A DNA stretch of 64,000 bases from NCBI RefSeq assembly GCF_946481145.1, contig NZ_CAMLMJ010000016.1, positions 1 to 64,000 of the forward strand, in the 5' to 3' direction. Each line of letters opens with the position of its first letter. The stretch's first letter is position 1. This DNA comes from an uncultured Sediminibacterium sp. Lineage in GTDB: Bacteria; Bacteroidota; Bacteroidia; Chitinophagales; Chitinophagaceae. Position numbers and translations under genes: made by a program. Below, piece after piece: positions 50,190 to 58,478 of this stretch. Below the pieces are notes generated by a model. It saw only the letters and a list, made by a program, of their open reading frames with translations, was not told where the DNA came from and did no database searches.

Positions 50190-52991
50190 TTATTGCTGCT
50201 CTGGTAACATAACCAATTTCACCATATTGTTTTCATTGAAAAGGCGGTTGGCCAGTTCTTTTGTTTTTTCAACAGTGATTAGTTTGATTTTGTCGCCTGC
50301 TTTCAATATTTCGGTTGGATCAGTTCCGCGGAACACATGCTGCTCCAGGCGGAAGCGCCAGTAATTGTTTTCCTTCACATCGTTTTCCAGGCTGCGTGTT
50401 TGTTCCGCAACCACTTTTTCAATATTTACTTCAGGTACACCATTTGCCTTGGTATTTTTAATTTCTTCCATAACAAGACTAATGAGTTTATCTACATTTT
50501 CTGGTGCGCATCCGAATTGAATGCTGATGCTATAGGTTTTGATGGGTTCTTTGCTGAAACCACCATTCACCCCAACACCATACACACCTCCTGCATCTTC
50601 CCTCAATACTTCTCGTAACTTAATGCCCATAGCTTTCGTTAACTGCCCGAGTTGCACTTCATCCATGTCATTGATTTCATTTACTTCACCTGTAAAGAAC
50701 AGGCGTACATTGGCTTTTGGTTCTTTCCCTTTGTAAATTGTTTTATTGATTACACCTTTAGGATAACGGATGCCAACATCTCTCCAGTTTTCTTTTTTTT
50801 CAGAAGAAGGCAGCGAAGCAATATATTTTTCAACCAATATTTTCATGCTGTCCAGGTTGAAGTTCCCTACAAATGTGAACACAAACTGACCACCATTGCT
50901 GAAGCGCTCTTTATAGATTTCAAAAGAACGATCAAGCTCCAACTGGCTGATACTTTCAACAGAGAAAGGCTTACGTCTGGGGTGGTAGTTCCCCATAATA
51001 TAGTTCACGGAATCTGCAAATACTGAACCGGGATCTTTGTCTTTATTTGCCATTTGCACTTGCATCTGTTGTTTCAATACTTCAAACATATTAGCATCCT
51101 TACGTGGCGCCACAAAGTATCCATGTAATATTTGCAAGGCAGTTTCCAGATCTTTTGTAGTGCTGCTGCCATTAAGTCCTTGCATATAGTTTGCAATAGA
51201 TGGGGAAACAAAACAGTTCTTGCCAGCCATTTCTTTTTGGAAAGCCTGAAAATCAAAGTCTCCAATACCTCCCAACATAGCAACATTTGATGCGGTGGTA
51301 GCATTGATAAAGTCTTTGTCTTCATATAATGAAGATCCACCCCAGCTTATAGCGGAGAACTGGATTTCATCGTTTTTGAAATTGGTTGGTTTTAAAACAA
51401 CTCTGGCGCCATTAGATAAGGTCCACTCAGTAGTTTCAATAGCAGGATATTTTTTCTCACCAACAATTCTTCCTGCAACCGGGGCAACTGGTAGAATAGA
51501 GCCTGTTGTAACCTTATCTTCATAAGGGATTAATTTTCCAACCGGCTTATTTAATAAGGCTGTTACCTGTGCTGAAGTTAACATATCCGCTTTTTCTTTT
51601 TCAGGAGCGGTAATTACAACAGATCTGTTCTGATTGGTGATCCATTGTTTAATCAGCGCATTAACTTCTGATAACTGAATGGTAGGCAGGTATTTTTGGT
51701 GCATTTCAAATTCCTTCTCAATACCTGGAATGGTTTCTCCTTTTAAATAGTTGCGAACATATTCCTGTAAGAGTTCAACCGACTTGGTTTTGTCGCGCTC
51801 ATTGTACATGTTTTCCATTCTCGACATAGTAGATTTTACTGCACGGTCGAGTTCTGATTGTACAAAACCAAATTGTTTCACACGCTCATTTTCTTTCAAG
51901 AGTGCTTCAATAGAAGCTGAAATAGTCTTTGCTGTTTTTGCAACGGCAATCAGACTAAAAGCATCTTTGTCGCCAATAAATGATCCATAACTACTGCTGC
52001 CAAAAAGGAATGGCGCATCAGGTTTTTGGGCGATTTCATCCAATCGGCTACTCATCATCTGGTTGAATACGCCTCGTACAATACTGGCGCGGTAGTCTTT
52101 TTCAGTTTTCGCTTGTGGAATTTCAGGTCTTAAATAATAAACCTGAATTACGTTATAGGGTTGCTCAGGGTCTGTAAGAATAGATGTTCTTGTTTCAGGA
52201 AAGGAGGGGACGCCAAATTTTGTGCGTGGACGTGGTGTTTTTACTGCCGGTATTTTACCGAAATGTTCACGAATCATCTGTTCTGTCTCAGCAATATCAA
52301 TATCCCCAACCACAATCACTGCCTGTAAATCTGGGCGATACCAATCTTTATAGAATTTGGTAAGTTGACTATACGGTGATTTTTCAATACTCTGTTTGGT
52401 GCCGATTGGAATGCGTTTTGCATATTGTGAACCCTTCAGGAGAACAGGGAAAAATTTATCACGCATACGTGCATCAGCGCCACGGCCAAGTCGCCATTCT
52501 TCCACAATAACACCTCTTTCCTTATCAATCTCAACCGGCTCAAAACTTACCTGATGTGCCCAGTCTTCCAGGATCTGCATGGCTTTTTTGAAAACCTGCA
52601 TACTGTCGGTGGGAACCTGCAGTTCGTAAACCGTTTCATCAAAACTGGTGTATGCATTCAGGTCGGCACCGAAGTTTACACCGCTTTTCTCCAGGAAATC
52701 AACCAGTTCCTGTTTTTTGAAATTTTTGGTGCCATTAAAAGCCATATGTTCCACGAAATGTGCCAGACCTAATTGCTGGTCTGATTCAAGAATGGAACCT
52801 GCATTTACCACCAGCCTGAGTTCGGCCCTGTTTTTAGGCTCTACATTCTTTCGCAGGTAGTAGGTAAGTCCATTACTTAATTTTCCAATTTTTACTTTGG
52901 GGTCAATGCCCAGTTTCTGGTCTGCTCCGGTTTGAGCATAAGTAAATGCTGCAACTAATAATAAGAGCAGGGTTTGTCTGATACGCAACAT
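50190..52991 (-). CDS. Secreted M16-family zinc metallopeptidase
   Basis: This 933-residue pitrilysin-family peptidase has a signal peptide (MLRIRQTLLLLLVAAFTYAQ). The zinc-binding inverse motif is in GLAHFVEHMAFNGTKNF (H-x-x-E-H, His at about 78 and 82, Glu about 81). The second half, from about residue 530, is a catalytically inactive homologue of the first, typical of the two-domain PqqL/Pitrilysin type. It degrades small peptides in the periplasm or at the surface. A possible -7 box TATCTTTA lies at 53087-53094 on this strand. Followed by a strong terminator at 50133-50169. Confidence 0.92.
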   Translation of the reverse strand: MLRIRQTLLLLLVAAFTYAQTGADQKLGIDPKVKIGKLSNGLTYYLRKNVEPKNRAELRLVVNAGSILESDQQLGLAHFVEHMAFNGTKNFKKQELVDFLEKSGVNFGADLNAYTSFDETVYELQVPTDSMQVFKKAMQILEDWAHQVSFEPVEIDKERGVIVEEWRLGRGADARMRDKFFPVLLKGSQYAKRIPIGTKQSIEKSPYSQLTKFYKDWYRPDLQAVIVVGDIDIAETEQMIREHFGKIPAVKTPRPRTKFGVPSFPETRTSILTDPEQPYNVIQVYYLRPEIPQAKTEKDYRASIVRGVFNQMMSSRLDEIAQKPDAPFLFGSSSYGSFIGDKDAFSLIAVAKTAKTISASIEALLKENERVKQFGFVQSELDRAVKSTMSRMENMYNERDKTKSVELLQEYVRNYLKGETIPGIEKEFEMHQKYLPTIQLSEVNALIKQWITNQNRSVVITAPEKEKADMLTSAQVTALLNKPVGKLIPYEDKVTTGSILPVAPVAGRIVGEKKYPAIETTEWTLSNGARVVLKPTNFKNDEIQFSAISWGGSSLYEDKDFINATTASNVAMLGGIGDFDFQAFQKEMAGKNCFVSPSIANYMQGLNGSSTTKDLETALQILHGYFVAPRKDANMFEVLKQQMQVQMANKDKDPGSVFADSVNYIMGNYHPRRKPFSVESISQLELDRSFEIYKERFSNGGQFVFTFVGNFNLDSMKILVEKYIASLPSSEKKENWRDVGIRYPKGVINKTIYKGKEPKANVRLFFTGEVNEINDMDEVQLGQLTKAMGIKLREVLREDAGGVYGVGVNGGFSKEPIKTYSISIQFGCAPENVDKLISLVMEEIKNTKANGVPEVNIEKVVAEQTRSLENDVKENNYWRFRLEQHVFRGTDPTEILKAGDKIKLITVEKTKELANRLFNENNMVKLVMLPEQQ

Positions 52992-53103
52992 GACAAGGTT
53001 TTAGAATGAAAGAAAAATAAACAGGGATAATGCCCTGTGGCATTTGTGCATTTATAGCTCCGCGAAAATCACGGATGGGGGTGTTATAAAGATACGAAAA
53101 AGA

Positions 53104-53150
53104 AGATTTATTGCCACAGAAAACACAGAATATCACTGAATTGACAGGTA
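53104..53150. repeat. CCACAGA-type intergenic element
   Basis: TTGCCACAGAAAACACAGAA followed by ATCACTGAATTGACAGG. The CCACAGA/ACACAGA words recur at 57016-57050 and are of a type common in Bacteroidota intergenic DNA. Confidence 0.55.
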
Positions 53151-53170
53151 TTTTTTGTGGTGAAACTTTA

Positions 53171-54250
53171 CTATAACTGAAAGCCCAGGTTCCGAATCAA
53201 TGAATCGGGTAATACAGGAAGTTTTCTTCTTTCTATCAGGTAAGTCGAAAGTCCGGAAAGGTCTCTGTACACAAAATGTTTACTCATTGCCCCTTCAAGG
53301 TATCCTGCTCCCGAGGTATTTCCTGTTCCTACGCGCATACCAATCATCCTGCGCACCATTACCAGGTGTTTATGTCGCCAGCTACTCATCAGGTGGTCAA
53401 TTTCAATCAAGCCATCCAATACCTGGTAAGAAGTTTGGAACAATGGAAAATCGCGGTAAAGCATGATAAATAAGGCTGATCGTAATGCCGCCGGAGAAAA
53501 TAAGGTTTTCATGGCTGCAACCTGCTCATCGGAATAATGTTCGGGTCTGTGTTCAAAAAATACAAGGTCGAAATCGTGGATTTTGTTCTTCTCTCTTTCT
53601 GTAAGTCCGGCCTCATAAATCGCGCGATAATCATTCCAGAAAGGATGCAGATTACCATTGTGTTTTGTCTGATAATCTTTCCAAAAATCTTCCCTGAAAA
53701 AAGGGATACGTTCCAGCCATTTATTAACCAGCTCTAATAAATTATGTCCTTCTTCAATTGCCGTGATATGCTGATAATCTTCCTTGGTAAATCCTCCTTC
53801 ATTCGTTCTTTTGTAATAGTCTTTATGGTGGCGATGATCCAATTCCAATCCCAATCTTGCTTCCAATAACCTGAACTGTTTACTTTGGAACCCGGAAGAG
53901 GGGGTAAGCAGGTTGCGAAACTCCAGGAAATCAAGTGGCGTCATCGTGTCGAGAATCTCTACTTGCTTATTGAGTAATTGAAGGATATGAATGATCCTGT
54001 GCAGTCTATGACGCACCAAGTTCATGTCTTCAGAATTATCATTAATTTTTTCTTTGCTGAAAACGCCGGTAATATAATCCAGTTCAAATAAAATCTGTTT
54101 GAACCATAGCTCATAAGCCTGGTGTATAATGATGAACAACATTTCATCATGAGCCGGTTCATTTCCCGGTTCGAAACTTACAGGGTGTTGTGCATTCAAA
54201 ACCTTATCAAGACCGAGGTAAGTACCGTAGTACATAGGTTGTTTTTCCAT
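53171..54250 (-). CDS. kynA: Tryptophan 2,3-dioxygenase
   Basis: This heme enzyme opens the indole ring of tryptophan to N-formylkynurenine, the first step of the kynurenine pathway. Its 359 residues match the bacterial TDO family. Seen: the N-terminal YYGTYLGLDKVLNAQHP, EPAHDEMLFIIIHQAYELWFKQILFELD, TPLDFLEFRNLLTPSSGFQSKQFRLLEA, and the heme-ligand region SSWRHKHLVMVRRMIGMRVGTGNTSGAGYLEG. The promoter region to the right contains the GGAATAAG word array. The next kynurenine enzyme in the window, kynureninase, lies 3 kb away behind pyrF, a phosphoesterase and an SGNH gene, so the two are not in one operon. Confidence 0.95.
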   Translation of the reverse strand: MEKQPMYYGTYLGLDKVLNAQHPVSFEPGNEPAHDEMLFIIIHQAYELWFKQILFELDYITGVFSKEKINDNSEDMNLVRHRLHRIIHILQLLNKQVEILDTMTPLDFLEFRNLLTPSSGFQSKQFRLLEARLGLELDHRHHKDYYKRTNEGGFTKEDYQHITAIEEGHNLLELVNKWLERIPFFREDFWKDYQTKHNGNLHPFWNDYRAIYEAGLTEREKNKIHDFDLVFFEHRPEHYSDEQVAAMKTLFSPAALRSALFIMLYRDFPLFQTSYQVLDGLIEIDHLMSSWRHKHLVMVRRMIGMRVGTGNTSGAGYLEGAMSKHFVYRDLSGLSTYLIERRKLPVLPDSLIRNLGFQL

Positions 54251-54263
54251 AGCAAGGCAAAGA

Positions 54264-54438
54264 AACAGAGAAATATGAAATAAGGAATAAGAAATAAGGA
54301 ATAAGGAATAAGAAAGTTGGGGTATAGTTTGTCTACCTGTATGGATTTATTTATGTATTATTCAATATCTATATTTTCTTATTCCTTATTTCATATTCCT
54401 TATTTCTTATTCTCTATTCCTTATTTCATATTTTTGTC
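54264..54438. repeat. GGAATAAG word-array inverted repeat in a divergent promoter region
   Basis: The left arm (about 54271-54316) has GAAATAAGGAATAAGAAATAAGG words and the right arm (about 54376-54433) has the complementary CTTATTCCTTATTTC words, separated by about 60 nt. It lies between the divergent kynA and pyrF starts. A TATTTTTG box at 54429-54436, inside the array, is a potential -7 element of pyrF. Confidence 0.85.
54429..54436 (+). promoter_or_regulatory. Possible -7 box (TATTTTTG) for pyrF
   Basis: TATTTTTG fits TANNTTTG and ends only 4 nt before the pyrF ATG, which would give a leaderless or nearly leaderless mRNA. It overlaps the repeat array, so it could also be a chance match. 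Confidence 0.35.
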
Positions 54439-54440
54439 CT

Positions 54441-55256
54441 ATGACCCGCCAACAACTTGTAGAACAGATAAAACTTAAAGGTTCTTATCTCTGTGTAGGA
54501 TTAGACACCGATATTGAAAAAATACCTGCTCATTTAAAAGGCAAGCCTGATGGGGTACTAACTTTTAATAAAGCCATTATTGATGCTACTAAAGACCATT
54601 GTGTATCCTATAAAATAAATACTGCATTTTACGAATCACAAGGATTGAAAGGGTGGGAAATCATGGCAGAAACACTGGCATATATTCCTGAAACCCATTT
54701 TACCATTGCAGATGCTAAACGCGGCGATATTGGGAATACTTCGGCGCAATATGCTAAAACATTTTTTGAGGTATTACCTTTCGATGCGGTTACTGTTGCG
54801 CCATATATGGGAGAAGACAGCGTACGCCCTTTTTTGGAGCATAAAGATAAATGGACGATCGTACTAGGATTAACCTCCAATGCCGGAAGTTTTAATTTTC
54901 AGCGATTAGTTCTGGAAGATAAGCAGGGTAAGCAATTGTATGAACAGGTATTGCAAACTACCTGTGAGTGGGGTACACCCGATAATCTGATGTTTGTTGT
55001 TGGTGCTACGAGGGCAAGCGATCTCGAATATATTAGAAGCATTATTCCAGATCATTTCTTGCTTGTACCAGGTGTAGGTGCCCAGGGAGGTAGTTTGGAA
55101 GGAGTGTCGAAATATGGACTGAATAAAGATGCCGGCCTGTTAGTAAATGCCAGCAGGGCCGTAATTTTTGCCAGCAGCGGAGAGGATTTTGCCGAAGCAG
55201 CAAAAAAAGTAGCACAGGATTATCAGCATGAAATGAAATCTTATCTAACCATTTAA
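54441..55256 (+). CDS. pyrF: Orotidine 5'-phosphate decarboxylase (type 2)
   Basis: The last enzyme of UMP synthesis, decarboxylating OMP. The 271-residue length matches the type 2 family of Bacteroidota and Actinobacteria. Seen: LCVGLDTDIEKIPAHL, SYKINTAFYESQGLKG, and the catalytic D-A-K-R-G-D in FTIADAKRGDIGNTSAQYA. VAPYMGEDSVRPFLE, VGATRASDLEYIRS and FLLVPGVGAQGGSLE follow. It starts 36 nt upstream of the next gene's partner and shares the divergent region with kynA. There is a 34-nt gap to the phosphoesterase gene on the same strand, so the two are probably co-transcribed. Confidence 0.96.
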   Translation: MTRQQLVEQIKLKGSYLCVGLDTDIEKIPAHLKGKPDGVLTFNKAIIDATKDHCVSYKINTAFYESQGLKGWEIMAETLAYIPETHFTIADAKRGDIGNTSAQYAKTFFEVLPFDAVTVAPYMGEDSVRPFLEHKDKWTIVLGLTSNAGSFNFQRLVLEDKQGKQLYEQVLQTTCEWGTPDNLMFVVGATRASDLEYIRSIIPDHFLLVPGVGAQGGSLEGVSKYGLNKDAGLLVNASRAVIFASSGEDFAEAAKKVAQDYQHEMKSYLTI

Positions 55257-55290
55257 GTGAATTCATACCCCAATCCTTAAAATACCCATC

Positions 55291-56217
55291 ATGGAGAGAA
55301 GGAAATTTTTACAGCAAGGAGCTTTGTCGGCTGCGGCTGTAGCTGCGTTGCCGATAGCATCTGCTGCAGAAACCAATGCTAAACCCTCTATTCGGGTAGC
55401 ATTTATATCCGATGTACATGTTAAGACAGGTGAAATACCGGAGCGCGGCATGCAGCAGGCATTTAAACATGTGAATGCGCTTAAGCCTTCTGTAGACTTT
55501 ATCATCAACGGCGGTGATGCTATTATGGATGCTATGAAAGCTACAAAGGCTAAAACACAGGAGCAATGGGATTTGTGGAATAAGATACTCAACGCAGAAA
55601 ATAAACTGCCCATCTATCATTGTATTGGTAACCATGATGCATGGGGTTGGCAAATGACTGAACCGGAAATTAAGAATGATCCGCTCTATAATAAAGCCTG
55701 GGCCGTAAAACAACACCAGATGCCTGGTAGGTTTTATAGTTTCACCCATAAGAACTGGAAATTTATCATTCTCGACAGTGCGCATGAAAACAATGGGGGA
55801 TATATAGCCAAAATAGATGAAGAGCAATGGATATGGCTGGAAAATGAATTAAAAAATACAGATGCGGATACGCATATTTGTATTGCCTCGCATATTCCTA
55901 TCGTTTCTTATGTGTCTGGATTCTTTTTTGATAAAACAGAAGATAACGGCGACAGAAAAATATCCCGCGCCTTATTACATACGGATTCATTCAAATTAAC
56001 AGAACTCTTCCGAAACTTTAAAAATATACGTTGCTGTCTTAGTGGACATATTCATTTACAGGATATGGTTGAATATCGCGGTATACACTACTACTGTAAC
56101 GGCGCAATAAGCGGAAACTGGTGGGGCGGAGCCTTCAAAGGATTTGCACCTGCCTATGCTGTTTTTGAATTCTTTAAAGACGGGACTTTAAGTAGGAAGA
56201 TGGTGGAATATTCGTAA
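55291..56217 (+). CDS. Secreted calcineurin-like metallophosphoesterase
   Basis: This 308-residue protein begins MERRKFLQQGALSAAAVAALPIA, a twin-arginine-type signal (R-R-K-F-L). The metallophosphoesterase motifs follow: VAFISDVHVKTGE (D-x-H), NGGDAIMD (G-D), HCIGNHDAWGW (G-N-H-D), CIASHIPIV and CLSGHIHLQDMVEY (G-H-I-H). The complete dinuclear metal site is visible. It probably folds in the cytoplasm and is exported; the substrate phosphate ester is unknown. It is probably in an operon with pyrF. The stop is followed at once by an AATTTGGAAATTTG word array. Confidence 0.9.
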   Translation: MERRKFLQQGALSAAAVAALPIASAAETNAKPSIRVAFISDVHVKTGEIPERGMQQAFKHVNALKPSVDFIINGGDAIMDAMKATKAKTQEQWDLWNKILNAENKLPIYHCIGNHDAWGWQMTEPEIKNDPLYNKAWAVKQHQMPGRFYSFTHKNWKFIILDSAHENNGGYIAKIDEEQWIWLENELKNTDADTHICIASHIPIVSYVSGFFFDKTEDNGDRKISRALLHTDSFKLTELFRNFKNIRCCLSGHIHLQDMVEYRGIHYYCNGAISGNWWGGAFKGFAPAYAVFEFFKDGTLSRKMVEYS

Positions 56218-56328
56218 TTTGGAAATTTGGAAATTTGAAAATTTGAAAATGAGATTATGGTAAAATTTGATTACCTCAAAACTAACACTCATCATTTCCA
56301 AATTTCCAAATTTTCAAATTTTCAAATT
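56216..56328. repeat. Word-array inverted repeat (AATTTGGAAATTTG words)
   Basis: AATTTGGAAATTTGGAAATT words (56216-56253) and the complementary CATTTCCAAATTTCC/AATTTTCAAATTTTC words (56293-56328) are separated by about 35 nt. The array starts at the phosphoesterase stop and its right end carries the stop (TGA) of the SGNH gene on the minus strand. Confidence 0.85.
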
Positions 56329-56930
56329 ATTCTCTCAATAACCCCCGCAACTTTCTCCGCCCATACTGCATGTGATTTGGCGGAATAGTGAAGTTGGTCG
56401 CTGGCTAAAAGTGTTGTGTCGTTTTTTGCGAGACGGGTTTGTGGAGTGATGTTTATATAATGACCACCCAACTGTTTGGTAGCTTCTTCGCAAACTTTAT
56501 TGAAATCATCTATTGCATGGCTGATTGAGTTGGTGTCTTTGCCCGATGCAAAAGGAGTTACTCCCCAATCCGGAATAGATAGTACAATAACCCTTTCTGG
56601 TTTATTGTCAGCTAAATGAATTGCTTTTTTGAGCAGGTATTGAAATTCTTCTTTAAAATCAGCAACAGGTAATCCACGGTATTGATTATTTACACCAATC
56701 AATAAACTAACAAAATCATATTGTTCATTGAGTGTAGTGTGTAAAATATGGTCAGCAAGCTCGAAGCTGGTCCATCCCGTTTTGGCAACAACTTCCGGTG
56801 CATGAAAATGAATTCCTTTTTTGCGAAGCAATTGAACCACCTGATAAGGGAAACCTTCATGCAAGGGTACCGATTCGCCGATGGTGTAAGAATCGCCTAA
56901 AGCGAGATAGCTGAAATAATGACGTGTCAT
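56322..56930 (-). CDS. SGNH/GDSL-family hydrolase
   Basis: This 202-residue hydrolase shows block I YLALGDSYTIGESVPLH with the nucleophilic Ser, block III LIGVNNQYRG (the Asn), and block V near the end with D-x-x-H in SDQLHYSAKSHAVWAEKV. The family cleaves ester or acyl groups from sugars or lipids; the substrate is not assignable. There is no signal peptide, so it is probably cytoplasmic. The stop codon (TGA) lies inside the adjacent word array. The gene is probably separate from kynureninase upstream, as the gap contains word repeats. Confidence 0.9.
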   Translation of the reverse strand: MTRHYFSYLALGDSYTIGESVPLHEGFPYQVVQLLRKKGIHFHAPEVVAKTGWTSFELADHILHTTLNEQYDFVSLLIGVNNQYRGLPVADFKEEFQYLLKKAIHLADNKPERVIVLSIPDWGVTPFASGKDTNSISHAIDDFNKVCEEATKQLGGHYINITPQTRLAKNDTTLLASDQLHYSAKSHAVWAEKVAGVIERII

Positions 56931-56939
56931 AACAGAATT

Positions 56940-57050
56940 TTTCTGTGCCTTTCAGTGTATTCAGTGGCAATCTTCACCGGACTTTCGGTCTTTCTGACTT
57001 TCGGACTAATTTAATTTGCCACAGAATACACAGATTAACACTGAGTAAGA
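56940..57050. repeat. Nested inverted repeat (CAGTGTATTC and CCGGACTTTCGG words)
   Basis: TTTCAGTGTATTCAGTGGCAA (56950-56970) pairs with TTGCCACAGAATACACAGATT (57016-57036), and inside it CCGGACTTTCGGTC and CTGACTTTCGGAC words (56979-57004) recur. The inner word family is that of 20047-20132, the outer that of 53104-53150. Confidence 0.7.
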
Positions 57051-58313
57051 TTAGAAATTATTTTTCAGTATTTCATAGAAACGATATACATCTTCAAAAC
57101 TACAATACATCGGAGCAGGGGCAACGCGAATGACGCCGGGTTCACGGTAGTCAACAATGATTCCGCTGCTGATCATTTTATCGTGGATGGCACGTCCATT
57201 TTCTTTAAAATACAAACATAGTTGTGCCCCACGCTGTTCCGGGTCCGCAGGAGTGATGATCTCAAAATTAATATGCTTCAATTCTTTTAATAAATATTCA
57301 AGATAGGCAGTGAGGTGAATACTTTTTTTGCGAAGCCTGTCGATGCCCGCTGTCTCAAAAAGTTCCAATGAAGCTTTTAGACAAACCGTATTAAATACCT
57401 GTGAGGTACTGATATTCCATCCTGTTGCATTGGTTTTAGGAATAAAACCTTTCTCCATTTTGAAGCGGGTTTGTTCATCATTTCCCCACCATCCGGCTAA
57501 TCGGGGCGTGGCTGCATTCGATGCGTGTTTTTCATGTACAAATACGCCACCAATGGCTCCTGGTCCGGCATTCAGGTATTTATAGCTGCACCATACAGCG
57601 AAGTCTGCGTCTATATCATGAAGCTGCATCGGAACATTGCCCGCTACATGCGCAAGATCAAATCCGGCAATTGCCCCTATTTGATGTGCTGTTTGAGTTA
57701 TTGCTGCCAAATCATATAGCTGCCCAGTATAATAATTAATACCTCCGAAAAGGATCATTGCCACAGACGCTCCAGCCTGTTTAATTGTTTCAATAATATC
57801 TTCTGTATGAAGTAATTTTTCTCCTGGTTTTGGTTTTATTTCTATGATTGCTTCATCAGGGTTAAGGCCAAAATGTTTTACCAGTGTTTCAACTGCATAT
57901 TGATCCGATGGGAAAGCGCCTGCTTCCATGATTATTTTATAGCGGGTAGCCGAAGGCTTATAAAAACTCAGCATGAGCAGGTGTAAGTTTACCGTGAGGG
58001 CATTCATAACGGTAACTTCAGACTCCTTACATCCCATCATTTTAGCGAGGGCAGGTGTGCAGAATTGGTGATATTTTAACCATGGATTGGTTCCTCCAAA
58101 ATATCCTCCGACTGCCAGGTTACGCCAGCTTTCCAACTCGGTTTCAATGGCTGCTGCTGTATTGTGGGGCTGTAACCCTAATGAATTACCACAGAAATAG
58201 ATCACATCTTTACCATCATGCAGTGGAAAATGAAACATTTGTTTAAAGCCAGCCAATTCATCTGATGCATCGGCTTGTATGGCATAATTGATATCCGTAT
58301 TAAAAGCAAACAT
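57051..58313 (-). CDS. kynU: Kynureninase
   Basis: This PLP enzyme cleaves kynurenine or 3-hydroxykynurenine to (hydroxy)anthranilate and alanine. The start at 58313 gives MFAFNTDINYAIQADASDELAGF (420 residues); a longer frame to 58373 adds 20 unlikely residues. Seen: VIYFCGNSLGLQPHNTA, FGGTNPWLKYHQFCTPALAKMMG, IAGFDLAHVAGNVPMQLHDIDADFAVWCSYKYLNAGPGAIGGVFVHEKH with the PLP Lys in CSYKYLN, GWWGNDEQTRFKM and FNTVCLKASLELF. With kynA it allows tryptophan breakdown; no formamidase or 3-hydroxyanthranilate dioxygenase is in the window. Confidence 0.95.
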   Translation of the reverse strand: MFAFNTDINYAIQADASDELAGFKQMFHFPLHDGKDVIYFCGNSLGLQPHNTAAAIETELESWRNLAVGGYFGGTNPWLKYHQFCTPALAKMMGCKESEVTVMNALTVNLHLLMLSFYKPSATRYKIIMEAGAFPSDQYAVETLVKHFGLNPDEAIIEIKPKPGEKLLHTEDIIETIKQAGASVAMILFGGINYYTGQLYDLAAITQTAHQIGAIAGFDLAHVAGNVPMQLHDIDADFAVWCSYKYLNAGPGAIGGVFVHEKHASNAATPRLAGWWGNDEQTRFKMEKGFIPKTNATGWNISTSQVFNTVCLKASLELFETAGIDRLRKKSIHLTAYLEYLLKELKHINFEIITPADPEQRGAQLCLYFKENGRAIHDKMISSGIIVDYREPGVIRVAPAPMYCSFEDVYRFYEILKNNF

Positions 58314-58478
58314 TATGAACAATTTGCTGCTAAAGTAACGTAAATGAGAGATTCTGTACTTCCCCTTAAACATGGTCTACAGGGATGGAGAGGTAGTCTT
58401 CACCGAATTTTCATCAAACTTTGTCGGTGAATTGATCGCTTTGGCCTAATTTTCAGGCACCCAAAACGTTATAACTGT

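Noticed and set aside
55309..55827. A 172-codon minus-strand ORF antisense to the phosphoesterase
   Set aside because: Shadow frame of a gene with clear metal-site motifs; no independent support.
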